DNA of 6,566 nucleotides. Origin: Clostridiales bacterium. GTDB lineage: Bacteria; Bacillota; Clostridia; Oscillospirales; QAMX01. Position 1 is the stretch's first letter. Every line of letters begins with the position of its first letter. The notes beneath the pieces were generated by a model that saw only the letters and a program-made list of their open reading frames with translations, did no database searches and was not told the origin of the DNA. The stretch is from NCBI GenBank assembly GCA_012841675.1, contig DUUG01000291.1, positions 1-6,566 of the forward strand, given 5' to 3'. This document shows, piece by piece, positions 5,680 to 6,566 of this stretch. The position numbers and the translations under genes were made by a program.

Positions 5680-6566
5680 TTGAAAAAGAACCTGAAAGGT
5701 GCCGGCGTCTATCTTCTTATTGTGATTTTGGCAATTGCGGCGGTTTCCTTTATTTGGGATAATGCGCCCAAGCCCAGAGAGATCACCTATTTGGATGTGA
5801 TCGACCATTTTTACGCCAACGAGGTAAAAACCTTTTCTCTCGAAGGCTCCACGCTTAAGATGACGCTTTATAACGGGGAAAATGTTGAGTATATCGTGCC
5901 TTATCTTTCTCTGTTTATGGAGGATATACGCCCCGTATTGGAAAAACAGCGTGATGAGGTTATTACCACCCCCATTGTGGATTATAATATTAAAGCTCCG
6001 AGGGAGTCGCCGTGGTGGGCCGCTTTTGTGCCGTACCTGGTCATGTTCGGGCTTATTATTGTGCTTTGGTACTTCATGATGCGGCAAGCAGGCGGCGGCA
6101 ATAAGGCCATGTCCTTCGGCAAGGCCAGAACCCGATTCCAGCCGGACCATCAAAAGAGAATTACCTTTGCCGATGTGGCCGGGGCCGATGAGGAAAAGGA
6201 AGAGCTTAGCGAAATTGTCGACTTCCTCAAGGATCCTCATAAGTATGCCGAGCTGGGCGCCCGGATTCCCAAGGGTGTTCTGCTGGTGGGCCCGCCGGGA
6301 ACGGGTAAGACATATATGGCCCGTGCGGTAGCTGGCGAAGCCGGTGTACCCTTCCTCTCCATTTCCGGTTCCGACTTTGTGGAAATGTATGTAGGTGTCG
6401 GCGCGTCCCGTGTTAGAGACCTGTTCGAGCAGGCCAAACGCCATCAGCCGGCCATTGTCTTTATCGACGAGATTGACGCGGTTGGGCGTCAGCGCGGAGC
6501 GGGACTGGGCGGCGGCCATGACGAGCGTGAGCAGACCTTAAACCAGCTGCTTGTGGAAATGGACGG
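5680..6566 (+). CDS. ftsH: ATP-dependent zinc metalloprotease FtsH (N-terminal part, cut by window edge)
   Basis: Membrane-anchored AAA+ protease that extracts and degrades damaged membrane proteins and some cytoplasmic regulators. The 295 residues present contain a first membrane helix (about 9-25), an extracytoplasmic domain (about 28-110), a second helix (113-134), a glycine-rich linker, and the start of the AAA domain: FADVAGADEEKEEL (163-176), Walker A GPPGTGKT (204-211), the pore motif MYVGVG (236-241) and Walker B IVFIDEID (259-266), then GRQRGAGLGGGHDEREQTLN (269-288). The second region of homology and the HEXXH protease domain lie beyond the right edge. The pore residue is Tyr rather than the usual bacterial Phe, and TYMARAVAGEA after Walker A differs slightly from the common TLLAKAVAGEA; both are conservative. 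Translation starts at TTG. No separate promoter is seen, so it is probably cotranscribed with hpt. Confidence 0.97.
   Translation, partial: MKKNLKGAGVYLLIVILAIAAVSFIWDNAPKPREITYLDVIDHFYANEVKTFSLEGSTLKMTLYNGENVEYIVPYLSLFMEDIRPVLEKQRDEVITTPIVDYNIKAPRESPWWAAFVPYLVMFGLIIVLWYFMMRQAGGGNKAMSFGKARTRFQPDHQKRITFADVAGADEEKEELSEIVDFLKDPHKYAELGARIPKGVLLVGPPGTGKTYMARAVAGEAGVPFLSISGSDFVEMYVGVGASRVRDLFEQAKRHQPAIVFIDEIDAVGRQRGAGLGGGHDEREQTLNQLLVEMD

Noticed and set aside
5530..6519. Open frame of 329 codons on the minus strand across hpt and ftsH
   Set aside because: It is antisense to clearly conserved genes, its translation is rich in Arg, His and Asn with no recognisable domain, and I identified no supporting RBS or promoter.

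Overview
This is a 6.6 kb stretch of an ordinary bacterial chromosome in which every gene lies on the + strand. It most resembles a Clostridia-type member of the Firmicutes (Bacillota) with moderate GC content. The reasons are the tilS-hpt-ftsH run, which is a classic Firmicutes arrangement; a SpoIIM-family membrane protein; a DUF624/YesL-like membrane protein; strong AGGAGG-like ribosome binding sites; and the use of GTG and TTG starts. I cannot name a genus from sequence alone.

Layout. Positions 1-29 are a perfect hairpin, probably the end of an upstream transcription unit. A first group follows: proC (proline biosynthesis, GTG start at 72), a SpoIIM/DUF95-like integral membrane protein (950-1573), and a six-helix DUF624/YesL-like membrane protein (1599-2540). 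It ends at a clear Rho-independent terminator (2559-2594). Fourteen bases later comes a near-consensus sigma-A promoter (TTGACT, 17 nt, TATAAT) for a second unit: dnaB (replicative helicase), whose end overlaps tilS (tRNA-Ile lysidine synthetase). An extended -10 promoter in the tilS-hpt gap starts hpt (hypoxanthine phosphoribosyltransferase). ftsH (membrane AAA+ protease) follows after 43 bases from a TTG start and runs off the right edge before its protease domain.

How the genes relate. dnaB, tilS, hpt and ftsH are housekeeping functions (replication, decoding of AUA codons, purine salvage, membrane protein quality control) linked by position rather than by one pathway. The two membrane proteins after proC are the only genes whose role is not known with confidence. 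There are no RNA genes, mobile elements, CRISPR arrays or integration scars, and no gap above 300 bases. I found no convincing undescribed system. The points most worth a second look are the dnaB-tilS overlap and unusual neighbourhood, the short TilS lacking the usual C-terminal domain, the uncharacterised membrane pair, and small hairpin and start-site details.
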